From JBBDSU01 sp040904825 (lineage in GTDB: Bacteria; Actinomycetota; Nitriliruptoria; Nitriliruptorales; Nitriliruptoraceae), in NCBI GenBank assembly GCA_040904825.1, contig JBBDSU010000020.1, forward strand, positions 62,001-126,000: 64,000 bases of DNA, read 5' to 3'. Made by a program: the position numbers and the translations under genes. The notes under the pieces are model-generated. The model ran no database searches, was not told where the DNA came from, and was given only the letters and a program-made list of their open reading frames with translations. Below are positions 43,350-52,191 of this stretch, one piece after another (within the stretch, counting starts at the first letter, position 1; every line of letters starts with the position of its first letter).

Positions 43350-43751
43350 ATGGCCAACCCTTCTGCTCCGCGCCGTCGCCAGCCTCGATCGGGTGGTGGG
43401 CAGCAGCGTGGCACCGGAGGGTCAGCGTCGTCGCCTAAGTCAAAGGGCGGGACTCCTCAAGGAACCCAGCGTGGCGCGAACCGGTCAGGCAAGCGCCGAG
43501 ACGGGATCGATGAAACCGTGGCGCAGCTGGCTGGACCGCTGCAGCGGGTCTTGGCGCGCCTCCCAGAGACGCAGCGGCGAGTACTTGAGTTGAGGATGGG
43601 GCTTGTCGACGGCCACCCTCATGATCTTGCCGACACCGCCCGCACGCTGAGTCTGTCGTTGAGTGAAGCAAGAGAGATCGAAGAGCGGGCCTTCGCTCAC
43701 ATTCGCGAAGTGGTGCCGCTGGCACAGCTCCAGCGATTCCTCGACCGCTGA
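43350..43751 (+). CDS. Protein with only sigma-70 region 4
   Basis: The 133-aa protein has a basic, Gly/Ser/Arg-rich disordered N-terminus (about residues 1-50) and a single helix-turn-helix region (about 65-128) that resembles region 4 of primary sigma factors: LPETQRRVLELRMGLVDG then LADTARTLSLSLSEAREIEERAFAHIRE. There is no region 2, so it cannot open promoters. It could bind DNA, act as a decoy for WhiB proteins, or bind the RNA polymerase flap. It ends 1 nt before the PdtaS-like kinase gene, so the two are co-translated. Confidence 0.78.
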   Translation: MANPSAPRRRQPRSGGGQQRGTGGSASSPKSKGGTPQGTQRGANRSGKRRDGIDETVAQLAGPLQRVLARLPETQRRVLELRMGLVDGHPHDLADTARTLSLSLSEAREIEERAFAHIREVVPLAQLQRFLDR

Positions 43752-43752
43752 A

Positions 43753-45231
43753 GTGTCGTCGCTCCGCGAACTCGCCGAGCCATTGGCGCACCTGAATGAC
43801 GCGGCGGTTGACACGCTCGATGCGATTTTGGCGGACTGGCAGATTCTCGCTGACCTGTCGTTTTCCGACCTCTTGATGTTCCTCCGCAATGAGGCTGGCG
43901 ACGAGCTCACCGTGGTGGCGCAGATGCGTCCGTATACCGCTCAGACCATCTACAACGAAGATTTGGTCGGACGCCGCTTTAGCGCCAGTGAGCGACCTGT
44001 GGTCGCGCGTGCCTTCGAGAACGCGGAGATCGTCGGGGAAGCCGACCCCGACTGGTCTTCGGGGCTGCCGGTGCGTGTGGATGCCGTGCCCGTCCAGTTC
44101 GATGGCCAGATCATTGCGGTCATCTCGCGTGAAGCGAACCTGTCGATGGTGCGGTCGCCTTCGCAGTTGGAGTTGACCTACCTCCAAGCGGCCAGCGACC
44201 TGTCGACGATGATTCTGGAAGGTTCGTTCCCGTTTCCGGGCGATCGTCGGGAACGCGGATCGACCCCCCGGGTTGGAGACGGCATGATGAGGATCGATCC
44301 TTCAGGAGTGGTCGCCTACGCCTCACCGAACGCCGTCAGCGCATATCGCCGGCTCGGTGTCGTCGACAACATTGTGGGACGCAACCTCGCCGACGATCAA
44401 CTTGATGACAGCGAATTGCTGGAAGCATTGGCTGATGGCGAGCCGATCGAGTCCGAGGTCGAGGCCAGGGGCATCGTCGTGTTGCGGCGACTGATTCCCC
44501 TGACGCGCGCCCATCGAGTCCTGGGCGGGCTGATGCTTGTCAAGGAAGTCACCGAGGTTCGCCGGCACGAGCGCATGCTGCTCTACAAAGACGCGACGAT
44601 CCGTGAAATCCATCACCGAGTGAAGAACAATCTCCAGACCGTTGCCTCGTTGCTACGCCTCCAATCACGCCGTCTGACGTCCGACGAAGCTCGTGATGCG
44701 CTGGCAGAGTCTGTCCGCCGCATCGCGTCGATTGCCCTCGTGCACGAAACCTTGTCGCAAGATTCCCGGCAGCGGGTGTCATTCGACAAAGTGACCCAGC
44801 GACTTATCGAGATGCTGGCCAGCGGGCTGACCGACCCTGAACGGCCGGTCACGATTGAAGTGGAGGGAGGCGCGGGTGAACTCCCCGCCGACGTTGCCAC
44901 GCCACTTGCGCTGGTTGTCTCGGAACTCTTGCAGAATGCGGTCGAACACGGATTCGCCAAGGACGCCGGCACCGCAGTCGTCGAACTGCATCGTGAGGAC
45001 GAACGACTCCGTGTTGTCGTGCGCGACGATGGCGTCGGGCTGCCCGAAGGGTGGAGCTTGGAATCTGACGCCCAACTCGGGTTGCGTATCGCACTGACGC
45101 TGGTGGAGTCGGAACTCGGAGGCGTGCTCGAGGTCACCAGGGCGTCAACTGCCGGCGGGACCCGCTGTGAGGCGATCCTGCCGTTGCCAACCGCTAATCG
45201 GGATGCCGCGATGTCATCGACGAGAATCTAG
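43753..45231 (+). CDS. pdtaS: PdtaS-like soluble sensor histidine kinase
   Basis: The 492-aa kinase has an N-terminal GAF-like domain (residues about 15-160), a PAS-like domain (about 175-275), a HisKA_2 phosphoacceptor helix EIHHRVKNNLQTVASLLRLQ (His 287/288) and a HATPase domain (N box LVVSELLQNAVEHG, G box DDGVGLPEGW). It has no membrane segments. The architecture and position match M. tuberculosis PdtaS (Rv3220c), which drives the RNA-binding antiterminator PdtaR. No PdtaR gene is in the window. GTG 43753 has only a weak ribosome site, consistent with coupling to the upstream gene. Confidence 0.92.
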   Translation: MSSLRELAEPLAHLNDAAVDTLDAILADWQILADLSFSDLLMFLRNEAGDELTVVAQMRPYTAQTIYNEDLVGRRFSASERPVVARAFENAEIVGEADPDWSSGLPVRVDAVPVQFDGQIIAVISREANLSMVRSPSQLELTYLQAASDLSTMILEGSFPFPGDRRERGSTPRVGDGMMRIDPSGVVAYASPNAVSAYRRLGVVDNIVGRNLADDQLDDSELLEALADGEPIESEVEARGIVVLRRLIPLTRAHRVLGGLMLVKEVTEVRRHERMLLYKDATIREIHHRVKNNLQTVASLLRLQSRRLTSDEARDALAESVRRIASIALVHETLSQDSRQRVSFDKVTQRLIEMLASGLTDPERPVTIEVEGGAGELPADVATPLALVVSELLQNAVEHGFAKDAGTAVVELHREDERLRVVVRDDGVGLPEGWSLESDAQLGLRIALTLVESELGGVLEVTRASTAGGTRCEAILPLPTANRDAAMSSTRI

Positions 45232-45266
45232 AGCAGCGCCGGCCAGCATCGCGAGCAGCAGAGCGC

Positions 45267-45518
45267 TCAGCTGGCCATGCGACGGCGACGTTGGCGCGCG
45301 CGCTTGAGCGTGCGACGCTCGTCTTCGGTGAGGCCACCCCACACGCCAGCGTCCTGGTTCGATGCGAGCGCGTACTCAAGGCACTCTTCACGAACCTCGC
45401 AACGTGCGCACACGCGCTTGGCTGCGTCGGCTTGGTCGATCGCGGGACCCGTCGTCCCGATAGGGAAAAACAGCTCGGGGTCCTCGTCAATACATGCGGC
45501 GCGGCTACGCCAATCCAT
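45267..45518 (-). CDS. whiB1: WhiB1-like iron-sulfur regulator
   Basis: The 83-aa protein has Cys residues 9, 37, 40 and 46 for a 4Fe-4S cluster, AGVWGG (57-62) and a C-terminal basic tail RARQRRRR. WhiB1 is the nitric-oxide-sensitive, essential member in M. tuberculosis and binds region 4 of SigA. The ATG at 45518 has CAGGAG 8 nt upstream. It converges on the kinase gene, as Rv3219 does next to Rv3220c. The 377 bp upstream hold no gene but a promoter and palindromes. Confidence 0.93.
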   Translation of the reverse strand: MDWRSRAACIDEDPELFFPIGTTGPAIDQADAAKRVCARCEVREECLEYALASNQDAGVWGGLTEDERRTLKRARQRRRRMAS

Positions 45519-45604
45519 GATGGTGCTCCTGCGGGGGTGTGCCCACTGCCTGGTGAGAGGCAACGGTCGTCAAAGCGATGGTGGCTTCATGACGTCGGTG
45601 GCTG

Positions 45605-45622
45605 TGTGATGGCTGGATCACA
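45605..45622 (-). promoter_or_regulatory. 18-bp palindromic operator candidate before whiB1
   Basis: TGTGAT, six bases, then ATCACA form an exact inverted repeat about 90 bp upstream of whiB1. The half-sites resemble CRP/FNR sites but with 8 nt between TGTGA and TCACA instead of 6. A second, 13-bp palindrome (ACGCTG-T-CAGCGT) lies at 45687-45699. Confidence 0.45.
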
Positions 45623-45751
45623 TGCGACGCGTTGGGTCGGTGGGACGAACAACGTGTTGTCCGGTGCGACCGCGCCTGCGTACCCGACGCTGTCAGCGTG
45701 ACGTGAATGCGATGGGTCAAGCGCTTGTGAACAATTTCTCGAACGATGTAG

Positions 45752-45779
45752 ACGGTAACGGTGCGCTGCGTTCCGTCAA
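45752..45779 (-). promoter_or_regulatory. Candidate whiB1 promoter
   Basis: On the minus strand TTGACG (45774-45779) and TACCGT (45752-45757) are 16 nt apart. The start site would be near 45745, leaving a leader of about 225 nt that contains both palindromes. Confidence 0.4.
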
Positions 45780-45895
45780 GGGTTTGCGACCAATTGTCGG
45801 CTGACGCCAGACCACCTGCGCGCAGAGTGCACGCCGCGGTGCGTATTGAAGCGGTGTGCGCAGAACTGACAGCAGCGCCAGCGGCGTTGTGACGG

Positions 45896-47023
45896 TCAGT
45901 CGCGTAGAGCCTCATCGAGGTCTGCAATCAGATCTTCGACCGCTTCGATGCCGACAGACAAGCGGACCAGGTCGTCGGGGACCTCCAGTTCGGTGCCTGT
46001 GACTGAGGCGTGGGTCATGATTCCGGGATGCTCGATCAAGCTCTCGACGCCCCCCAACGATTCAGCGAGGAAGAAGAGTCTCGTGCGCTCCGCTACAGAG
46101 ATTGCCGCTGCCCGTCCGCCACGTGCGCGAAACGAGACCATGCCGCCGAACCCATTCATCTGCTGACGAGCTAGGTCGTGGCCAGGATGGTCGCTCAGGC
46201 CCGGGTACAGCACCTGCGAGACGGCCTGATGACCTGCCAGGAATTCGGCAACTTGCTGGGCGTTGCTGCAGTGCCGATCCATCCGAATCCCCAAGGTCTT
46301 GACGCCTCGTAACGTCAGCCACGCATCGAAGGGACCCGGGACCGCGCCGACAGCATTCTGGAGGAAGGCGAGGTCCCGCGCCGTCGCCGCATCAGTGCAC
46401 ACCGCGCCACCGACCACATCGGAATGGCCGCCGAGGTATTTCGTCGTCGAGTGCACGACGAGATCAGCCCCCAAGGACGTTGGCTGCTGGAGGTAGGGCG
46501 TTGCGAAGGTGTTGTCGGCAACGAGCAACGCGCCATGGGCATGAGCGATCTCGGCGATGGCCGCAATGTCCAGGATGTCCAAGCGCGGGTTCGATGGCGA
46601 TTCAACCCACACCATTCGCGTCGTTGGGCCCATCGCGGCAGCCACCGCATCAAGGTCGGTCATTGTGACGGTGTCGATGACCAACCCATGCCGCTGGTGG
46701 ACCTTGGATGCCAGTCGCCACGTGCCGCCGTAGACATCGCGTGACATCAGCACGTGGTCACCGGGGGACAACAGGCGAAGGACCGCGTCTTCAGCGGCCA
46801 ATCCAGAAGAGAAGCACACCGCTTCGTCAGTGTTTTCCAAGGAGGCCAGGCATTCCTGCAGGGCCGTGCGCGTCGGATTGCCGGTCCTGGCGTACTCATA
46901 GCCGCGATGGCGCCCGACACCGTCCTGCACGAACGTCGATGTTTGGTAGATCGGGACGGCAACTGCGCCCGTCGCAGGGTCGGGTTCCTGGCCGATGTGA
47001 ATCGCTCTCGTGTCGAATTCCAC
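45896..47023 (-). CDS. metB: Cystathionine gamma-synthase/gamma-lyase
   Basis: The 375-aa PLP enzyme belongs to the Cys/Met metabolism family. It shows YEYARTGNPTR, SSGLAAEDA and the PLP lysine in VVHSTTKYLGGHSD. Depending on direction it makes cystathionine from an activated homoserine or splits it to cysteine; sequence alone does not decide. It lies 52 bp downstream of cystathionine beta-synthase on the same strand, which favours reverse transsulfuration (homocysteine to cysteine). Confidence 0.92.
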   Translation of the reverse strand: MEFDTRAIHIGQEPDPATGAVAVPIYQTSTFVQDGVGRHRGYEYARTGNPTRTALQECLASLENTDEAVCFSSGLAAEDAVLRLLSPGDHVLMSRDVYGGTWRLASKVHQRHGLVIDTVTMTDLDAVAAAMGPTTRMVWVESPSNPRLDILDIAAIAEIAHAHGALLVADNTFATPYLQQPTSLGADLVVHSTTKYLGGHSDVVGGAVCTDAATARDLAFLQNAVGAVPGPFDAWLTLRGVKTLGIRMDRHCSNAQQVAEFLAGHQAVSQVLYPGLSDHPGHDLARQQMNGFGGMVSFRARGGRAAAISVAERTRLFFLAESLGGVESLIEHPGIMTHASVTGTELEVPDDLVRLSVGIEAVEDLIADLDEALRD

Positions 47024-47075
47024 CCTGCCTCCTTGTGGCGTCTCGCTCCGTAGCGTCTCACTGCAGCCAGAGCGG

Positions 47076-48572
47076 TCAGGCGATGGTGTCGACCAACGTA
47101 TTGAGGACGTCCGCGCGGGTCAGGACACCTATGGCGCGGCCGCCGTCGGTGGCCAGCACGGCCGGCGCACCGGATGACAGTGCGGCCAGAGCCCGGTGGA
47201 GGGGATCATCGGTTTCAACGACCGGCAGCGGCGGTTGAAGGATGTCGTTGATCGGACGGGTCATCGCGTCGGGATCTCTGAGCGCTGCGTCCAACAACGC
47301 GTTCTCGCGCACCGATCCGACGATGGCATCGATCTCCACGTCGTCGTGCACGCCTTCTGCGAAGACCGGCATTTGCGAGACCCCGAATTCCTTCAGCAGC
47401 CGGATGGCCTGGGCGACAGTCTCCGATGGGTGCAGGTGGATCAGCCTCGGCAATGCTGCGGATTTTGTCGCCAGCACGTCGGCCACCGTGCCGCGTCCAG
47501 AGGTGTGCTCGACGAAGCCATGCTCCATCATCCAAGTGTCGTCGTAGAGCTTGGACAGATAGCCGCGACCCGAGTCGGGCAGCAGCACCACGATGGTGGC
47601 ATCCGCAGGCTGGCCAGCGGCGTAGCGCAACGCAGCAACCAGCGCCGTTCCGCACGATCCCCCCACCAACAGCCCCTCTTCGCGTGTGCATCGGCGTGCC
47701 ATGGCGAACGATTCCTGATCGGAGATGCGTTCCCAGACATCGACCACGGAAGGATCGAACGTCGGTGGCCAGAAGTCTTCGCCGATTCCTTCGACGAGGT
47801 AGGGATGGATCTCGTCGCCCGAGTACAGCGACCCTTGAGGATCGGCGCCGACAACGACGACCTCCGGCTTGCGTTCCTTGAGGTAACGGCCCACTCCAGT
47901 TGCCGTGCCGCCAGTACCGACACCACAGACGAACGCATCGATGGACCCGGCCGTCTGCCGCCAGATCTCGGGACCGGTCGACAGCGTGTGGGCGTAGGGG
48001 TTGGCCTGATTGAAGTACTGGTTGGGCTTGAACGCTCCGGGTTGTTCGGCCAAGCGGTCCGACACTGAGTAATAAGAGCGAGGGTCGGACGGTTCGACTG
48101 CGGTAGGGCAGACGACGACTTCGGCACCGTAGGCGCGCATCAACGCGATCTTTTCGCTGCTGACCTTGTCCGGCACGACGAACACGCAGCGGTAGCCCTT
48201 GCGCGCAGCAGCGATCGCCAGGCCAACTCCCGTATTGCCGCTCGTTGGTTCGACGATCGTTCCGCCAGGTCGCAGCAGCCCGCCAGCTTCTGCCGCTTCG
48301 ACCATCGCAATGCCGATGCGGTCTTTGACGCTGCCACCGGGGTTCAACATCTCTAGCTTGGCGACGAGCGTGGGTGGCACGTCGCGTGACAGGCGCTCAA
48401 GTGCCATCAGCGGGGTTTCGCCTGTCAAGGCCAGCAAGTCGGGCGCGATCTCGCGTCCCCGACCGTCGCGCAGGTTCGGTGGCGACTCTGCGCGGTTTTC
48501 GCCGACGCCGGCAGTTCGTTCGAAGGCCTGAGGATCGACGTCGCCGACATCCTGGGGAGCAGCATTGGTCAT
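47076..48572 (-). CDS. cbs: Cystathionine beta-synthase
   Basis: The 498-aa protein has a PLP catalytic domain (about residues 45-350) with the lysine in NPGGSVKDRIG, the PLP loop PTSGNTGVGLA and GTGGTATGVGRY, and then two CBS domains (about 375-495). It condenses serine and homocysteine to cystathionine. The first 40 residues are variable. ATG 48572 is used; the frame continues upstream through the tRNA-Arg gene and that extension is not protein. metB follows. Confidence 0.93.
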   Translation of the reverse strand: MTNAAPQDVGDVDPQAFERTAGVGENRAESPPNLRDGRGREIAPDLLALTGETPLMALERLSRDVPPTLVAKLEMLNPGGSVKDRIGIAMVEAAEAGGLLRPGGTIVEPTSGNTGVGLAIAAARKGYRCVFVVPDKVSSEKIALMRAYGAEVVVCPTAVEPSDPRSYYSVSDRLAEQPGAFKPNQYFNQANPYAHTLSTGPEIWRQTAGSIDAFVCGVGTGGTATGVGRYLKERKPEVVVVGADPQGSLYSGDEIHPYLVEGIGEDFWPPTFDPSVVDVWERISDQESFAMARRCTREEGLLVGGSCGTALVAALRYAAGQPADATIVVLLPDSGRGYLSKLYDDTWMMEHGFVEHTSGRGTVADVLATKSAALPRLIHLHPSETVAQAIRLLKEFGVSQMPVFAEGVHDDVEIDAIVGSVRENALLDAALRDPDAMTRPINDILQPPLPVVETDDPLHRALAALSSGAPAVLATDGGRAIGVLTRADVLNTLVDTIA

Positions 48573-48682
48573 CGCGGTGCTCGATTCGTCAGCGGAACGA
48601 CGTGTCTGCGACTCCGCCGGATCGCTGCAGGCTCCCACCGAATCGATCGGACCCGCGTGTGTCGTCAGGCCGTCGGAATCGG

Positions 48683-48754
48683 TACCCCCGGTAGGAATCG
48701 AACCTACGCTTCTGGCTCCGGAGGCCAGTGCTCTATCCACTGAGCTACGGGGGC
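48683..48754 (-). tRNA. tRNA-Arg (anticodon CCG)
   Basis: The minus strand folds as a 72-nt cloverleaf. The acceptor stem GCCCCCG pairs with CGGGGGT (one G-U pair), D arm GCTC-GAGC, anticodon stem CTGGC/GCCAG with loop CTCCGGA giving anticodon CCG, and T arm GTAGG-TTCGATT-CCTAC. The 3' CCA is not encoded. It reads CGG codons. It lies about 110 bp upstream of cbs. Confidence 0.96.
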
Positions 48755-48929
48755 AGGAACGTCGACGAGCGACGCAAGGCAACGTACCACGCACGCCCGG
48801 CGCCGATTCTGGGCCGCTGGTGGCGTTACGCTGCATCTTCCCACGGCTCGTCGACGATTCGTCGATGGCCTGACGTCACCGCGGAGCCCGCCGAAGGCCC
48901 CGCTTCACCTTCGCTCCTTGGACCGCTCC

Positions 48930-50627
48930 ATGGCACGTCCCGACCATCATGATCCTGCGCTTGCCGACTTGCATGATCGGCTCGTGCATGCGCTGAACCG
49001 CGCCGGCTTGCCCGACGCGGACCCGGCCCTTGAACGTCCTCGCCAGCCCGACCACGGGGACTGGGCCACAACCCTTGCCCTGCGACTGGCCAAGCCGACC
49101 GGTCTCAATCCACGCGAGATCGCAGCGGCGATCGTTGAGCATCTTGATGCCGGCGAGTGGGTCAGCGAGGTTTCGGTCGCAGGCCCGGGTTTCGTCAATT
49201 TTCGCCTGGGTTCGGCTTATGCGACCGGCCTCGTCCGTCGCATCGTTGCCGCCGGCGATGTCTTCGGCCGGACCGAGGCTGCTGCCGACACCGAGACCGT
49301 CAACGTTGAGTTCGTTTCGGCTAATCCGACCGGGCCTCTCCATGTTGGTGCAGGCCGCTGGGCCGCCACTGGCGACGCGATCGCAGCGCTCGTGGAGGCC
49401 AGCGGACACACCGTGGTGCGCGAGTACTACGTCAACGATGCGGGCGAACAGATCCGGCGGTTTGGCTTGTCGGTCTTGCGTGCCGGACGTGGGGAAGCGC
49501 TAGGGGACGACGACTATCGGGGCGCCATCATCGGTGAGATCGCACAAGAACTGGCGGTCGGTCCACAAGCCGCGCTGTTCGAAGGCGCCCTTGATGGTGA
49601 CGAGTTGGCTGAACGTGCCGAGATCATCGGAAGTCGGGCTGTGGAGGCGATGCGCCGCCGCATCAGCGACGTGCTGATGCGGATGGGTGTCGCCTACGAC
49701 GTGTGGTTTTCTGAGCGCGAAGGCCTCCATGAGTCGGGCGCCATCGACGCCACCATCGAAGAGCTGGTTGCTCGCGAGGTGACCTACGAGTCGGAAGGCG
49801 CGCTGTTCTTGCGCACCACCGATCACGGCGACGACAAGGATCGCGTGCTCGTTCGCAGTGATGGCCGTCCGACATATTTCGCGGCCGACTGCGCCTATCT
49901 GCGTGACAAGTGGTCACGCGCGGACCGGTTGTTCTACCTGTTGGGAGCTGACCATCATGGGTATGTCGCGCGGCTGCATGCTGCTGCGGTGTGCCTGGGA
50001 ATTCCTCGCGACAAGGTGGAAATCCGCATCGGCCAGCTCGTCAACCTGCTGCGTGATGGGCAGCCGGTGAAGATGTCGAAGCGCGCGGGCGAGACGATCG
50101 ATCTGGACGAAGTAGTTGATGAGGTCGGCGTGGATGTCACCCGCTACCACTTCTTGCGCCAGAGCTTGGATACGACCGTCGATTTCGACCTGGCGGTGGT
50201 TGCCACGCAGTCGATGGAAAACCCCGTCTACTACGTCCAGTACGCGCACGCGCGCATCGCTTCGCTGATCCGCACGGCTGATGAACGTGGCTTTGTTGCC
50301 GGCGAGGTGACGGATGTCGATGCCAGCCTGCTGGACCATCCCGCAGAGGCAGAGCTGTTTGCCGCGCTGGCGCAGATGCCCTTGGCTGTCGCTGATGCCG
50401 CCGAGCTCAGGGCGACCCAGCGGTTGGCTCGTTACGCCGAAGAGCTGGCGGGAACGTTTCACCGGTTCTACGCGGAGTGCCGGATTCTCGATGACGGGGT
50501 GCTCGATGGATCCGACGATCGTGCGGTGCGTCTGGCTCGTGCCCGCTACTGGCTTGCCGTCGCCGCCAAGCAAGTGCTGGCGAACACGCTGGGGCTGTTG
50601 CGTGTCAGCGTTCCTGAACGGATGTGA
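48930..50627 (+). CDS. argS: Arginyl-tRNA synthetase
   Basis: The 565-aa class I synthetase has the N-terminal Add-1 domain, the nucleotide motif ANPTGPLHVGAG (HVGA in place of HIGH), YYVNDAGEQIRR, VKMSKRAGE as the KMSKS loop, and the C-terminal DALR anticodon domain. It charges tRNA-Arg. ATG 48930 is preferred to a TTG 12 nt earlier. It heads the argS-lysA-hom-thrC-thrB string, the same order as in mycobacteria. It stands about 175 bp from the divergent tRNA-Arg gene. Confidence 0.96.
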   Translation: MARPDHHDPALADLHDRLVHALNRAGLPDADPALERPRQPDHGDWATTLALRLAKPTGLNPREIAAAIVEHLDAGEWVSEVSVAGPGFVNFRLGSAYATGLVRRIVAAGDVFGRTEAAADTETVNVEFVSANPTGPLHVGAGRWAATGDAIAALVEASGHTVVREYYVNDAGEQIRRFGLSVLRAGRGEALGDDDYRGAIIGEIAQELAVGPQAALFEGALDGDELAERAEIIGSRAVEAMRRRISDVLMRMGVAYDVWFSEREGLHESGAIDATIEELVAREVTYESEGALFLRTTDHGDDKDRVLVRSDGRPTYFAADCAYLRDKWSRADRLFYLLGADHHGYVARLHAAAVCLGIPRDKVEIRIGQLVNLLRDGQPVKMSKRAGETIDLDEVVDEVGVDVTRYHFLRQSLDTTVDFDLAVVATQSMENPVYYVQYAHARIASLIRTADERGFVAGEVTDVDASLLDHPAEAELFAALAQMPLAVADAAELRATQRLARYAEELAGTFHRFYAECRILDDGVLDGSDDRAVRLARARYWLAVAAKQVLANTLGLLRVSVPERM

Positions 50628-50668
50628 CCAATGCCGGTGACCATGCTGGCAACGGAGGTTGCGCAGTG

Positions 50669-52000
50669 ATGACGAGCACGTCACAGATGCCTGGTCCGCT
50701 TGCCGGGCCGTGGCCAATGACGGCTGAGCGCGATGCAGATGGTGTGCTCAGGATCGGGGGTATCACGGTGATCGATCTGGCCCGTGAGCATGGCACGCCG
50801 CTGTGGGTCGTTGATGAGGCCGACATCCGCGCACGCTGCCGTGAGCATCGCGATGCCTTCCCCGGTGTCGATGTCGCCTACGCCGCCAAGGCGTGGTGCA
50901 CGACCGGCATCCTCCAGATTGTTGACGAGGAAGGACTGTTCGTCGATGTTGCCTCAGCCGGCGAACTCCATACCGCGCTCAACGCTGGGATCGACCCTGC
51001 CCAGCTCATCTTCCATGGCAGCAACAAGTCCGCTGACGAGTTGGACCGTGCCTTGGCAGTGGGTGTCGGACGCATCGTCATCGACTCCTTCGATGAACTC
51101 GACCGCCTCCAGCGCCTGGCGGAGGCACGCGATGTTGTGGCTGCCTGCCACCTTCGCATCACCCCCGGCATCGACGCGCACACTCACGAGTACGTCCGCA
51201 CAGGCCACGACGACAGCAAGTTCGGTTTCACGCTGTCCTTGGGCCTCGCTGACCGTGCGATCCTCACCGCGCGCGAGCTGGCGCATGTCGACGTTCTCGG
51301 CATCCACGCGCATATCGGTTCGCAGATTTTCGGCGTCGATCCGTTCGTCGTGAACGCCGAGGTGGCCCTCGATCTGCTGGCTCGCTGGCGGGACGAGTAC
51401 GACATCGTGCTCGGTGAGATCAACCTCGGCGGCGGCATGGGCATCGCCTACACCCACGAAGACCGCCCGGTGGGATCAGAGCAGTCGGGAGCGGCCGTGC
51501 TGGCGGCGGTCAACGCCCGGTGTGCGGATCTGGGCCTGGCGCGTCCTCGGCTCCTCATCGAGCCTGGCCGGGCCATCGTCGGCCCGTCAACGATCACACT
51601 CTATGAAGTGGGCACGGTCAAGGACCTGCCAGGCCTGACCCGCTGGGTCAGCGTGGACGGTGGTATGTCCGACAACATCCGGCCCGCTTTGTACGAAGCG
51701 GAGCACGAGATCGATCTTGTCAGTCGCCACAGCGGCGCAGATCCGCATGCGGTAACCGTCGTCGGCAAGCATTGCGAGTCGGGCGATCTTGTCCGCGAGC
51801 GTGGCACATTGCCCGCCGATGTGGCGGTGGGGGACCTTCTCGCGGTTGCCGCCACCGGCGCCTACACCGAGTCGATGGCATCCAACTACAACCGCCTGCC
51901 TCGACCGGCGGCTGTGCTCGTCGCCGACGGCAAGGTTCGCCCGCTGTTGCGCCGTGAGACGCTTGACGATGTGATTCGCCGGGACGTCCCGCTGAATTGA
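50669..52000 (+). CDS. lysA: Diaminopimelate decarboxylase
   Basis: The 443-aa PLP enzyme forms L-lysine from meso-diaminopimelate. Motifs are VAYAAKAW with the PLP lysine, GIHAHIGSQIF, EINLGGGMGI, EPGRAIVG and GKHCESGD. GGAGG at 50654-50658 serves ATG 50669, or the GTG codon directly before it. It lies 41 bp after argS. Diaminopimelate is also a peptidoglycan component, so the gene sits at the branch to lysine. Confidence 0.95.
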   Translation: MTSTSQMPGPLAGPWPMTAERDADGVLRIGGITVIDLAREHGTPLWVVDEADIRARCREHRDAFPGVDVAYAAKAWCTTGILQIVDEEGLFVDVASAGELHTALNAGIDPAQLIFHGSNKSADELDRALAVGVGRIVIDSFDELDRLQRLAEARDVVAACHLRITPGIDAHTHEYVRTGHDDSKFGFTLSLGLADRAILTARELAHVDVLGIHAHIGSQIFGVDPFVVNAEVALDLLARWRDEYDIVLGEINLGGGMGIAYTHEDRPVGSEQSGAAVLAAVNARCADLGLARPRLLIEPGRAIVGPSTITLYEVGTVKDLPGLTRWVSVDGGMSDNIRPALYEAEHEIDLVSRHSGADPHAVTVVGKHCESGDLVRERGTLPADVAVGDLLAVAATGAYTESMASNYNRLPRPAAVLVADGKVRPLLRRETLDDVIRRDVPLN

Positions 52001-52082
52001 GCCACTGCTTGCAGCGGTGCCGGGATTCAATTGGAGTTGCACACCCCGGCCGGTGCCAGCCTGTCCACCTGGCGAGATAGGT

Positions 52083-52135
52083 GGCCTGATCGATCAGGCC
52101 TGCCATTGAGGTCAGCTTGTCCCGCGGCCGGCGGG
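52083..52135 (+). promoter_or_regulatory. 18-bp perfect palindrome and adjacent hairpin before hom
   Basis: GGCCTGATC followed by its reverse complement spans 52083-52100. A second stem (CCCGC/GCGGG, 5-nt loop) is at 52121-52135. Both lie 57-110 bp before hom. They could be an operator, a terminator for lysA or part of an attenuator. I found no Thr/Ile-rich leader peptide. An imperfect hairpin also follows the lysA stop (about 52000-52034). Confidence 0.45.
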
Positions 52136-52191
52136 CACCCGGATCGTCATCGCTTGGCCGGTAGGCTCGTCGCTATGTCTCCGAGAGGTGT

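Noticed and set aside
48573..48836. Upstream extension of cystathionine beta-synthase
   Set aside because: It reads through the tRNA-Arg gene and so cannot be coding.
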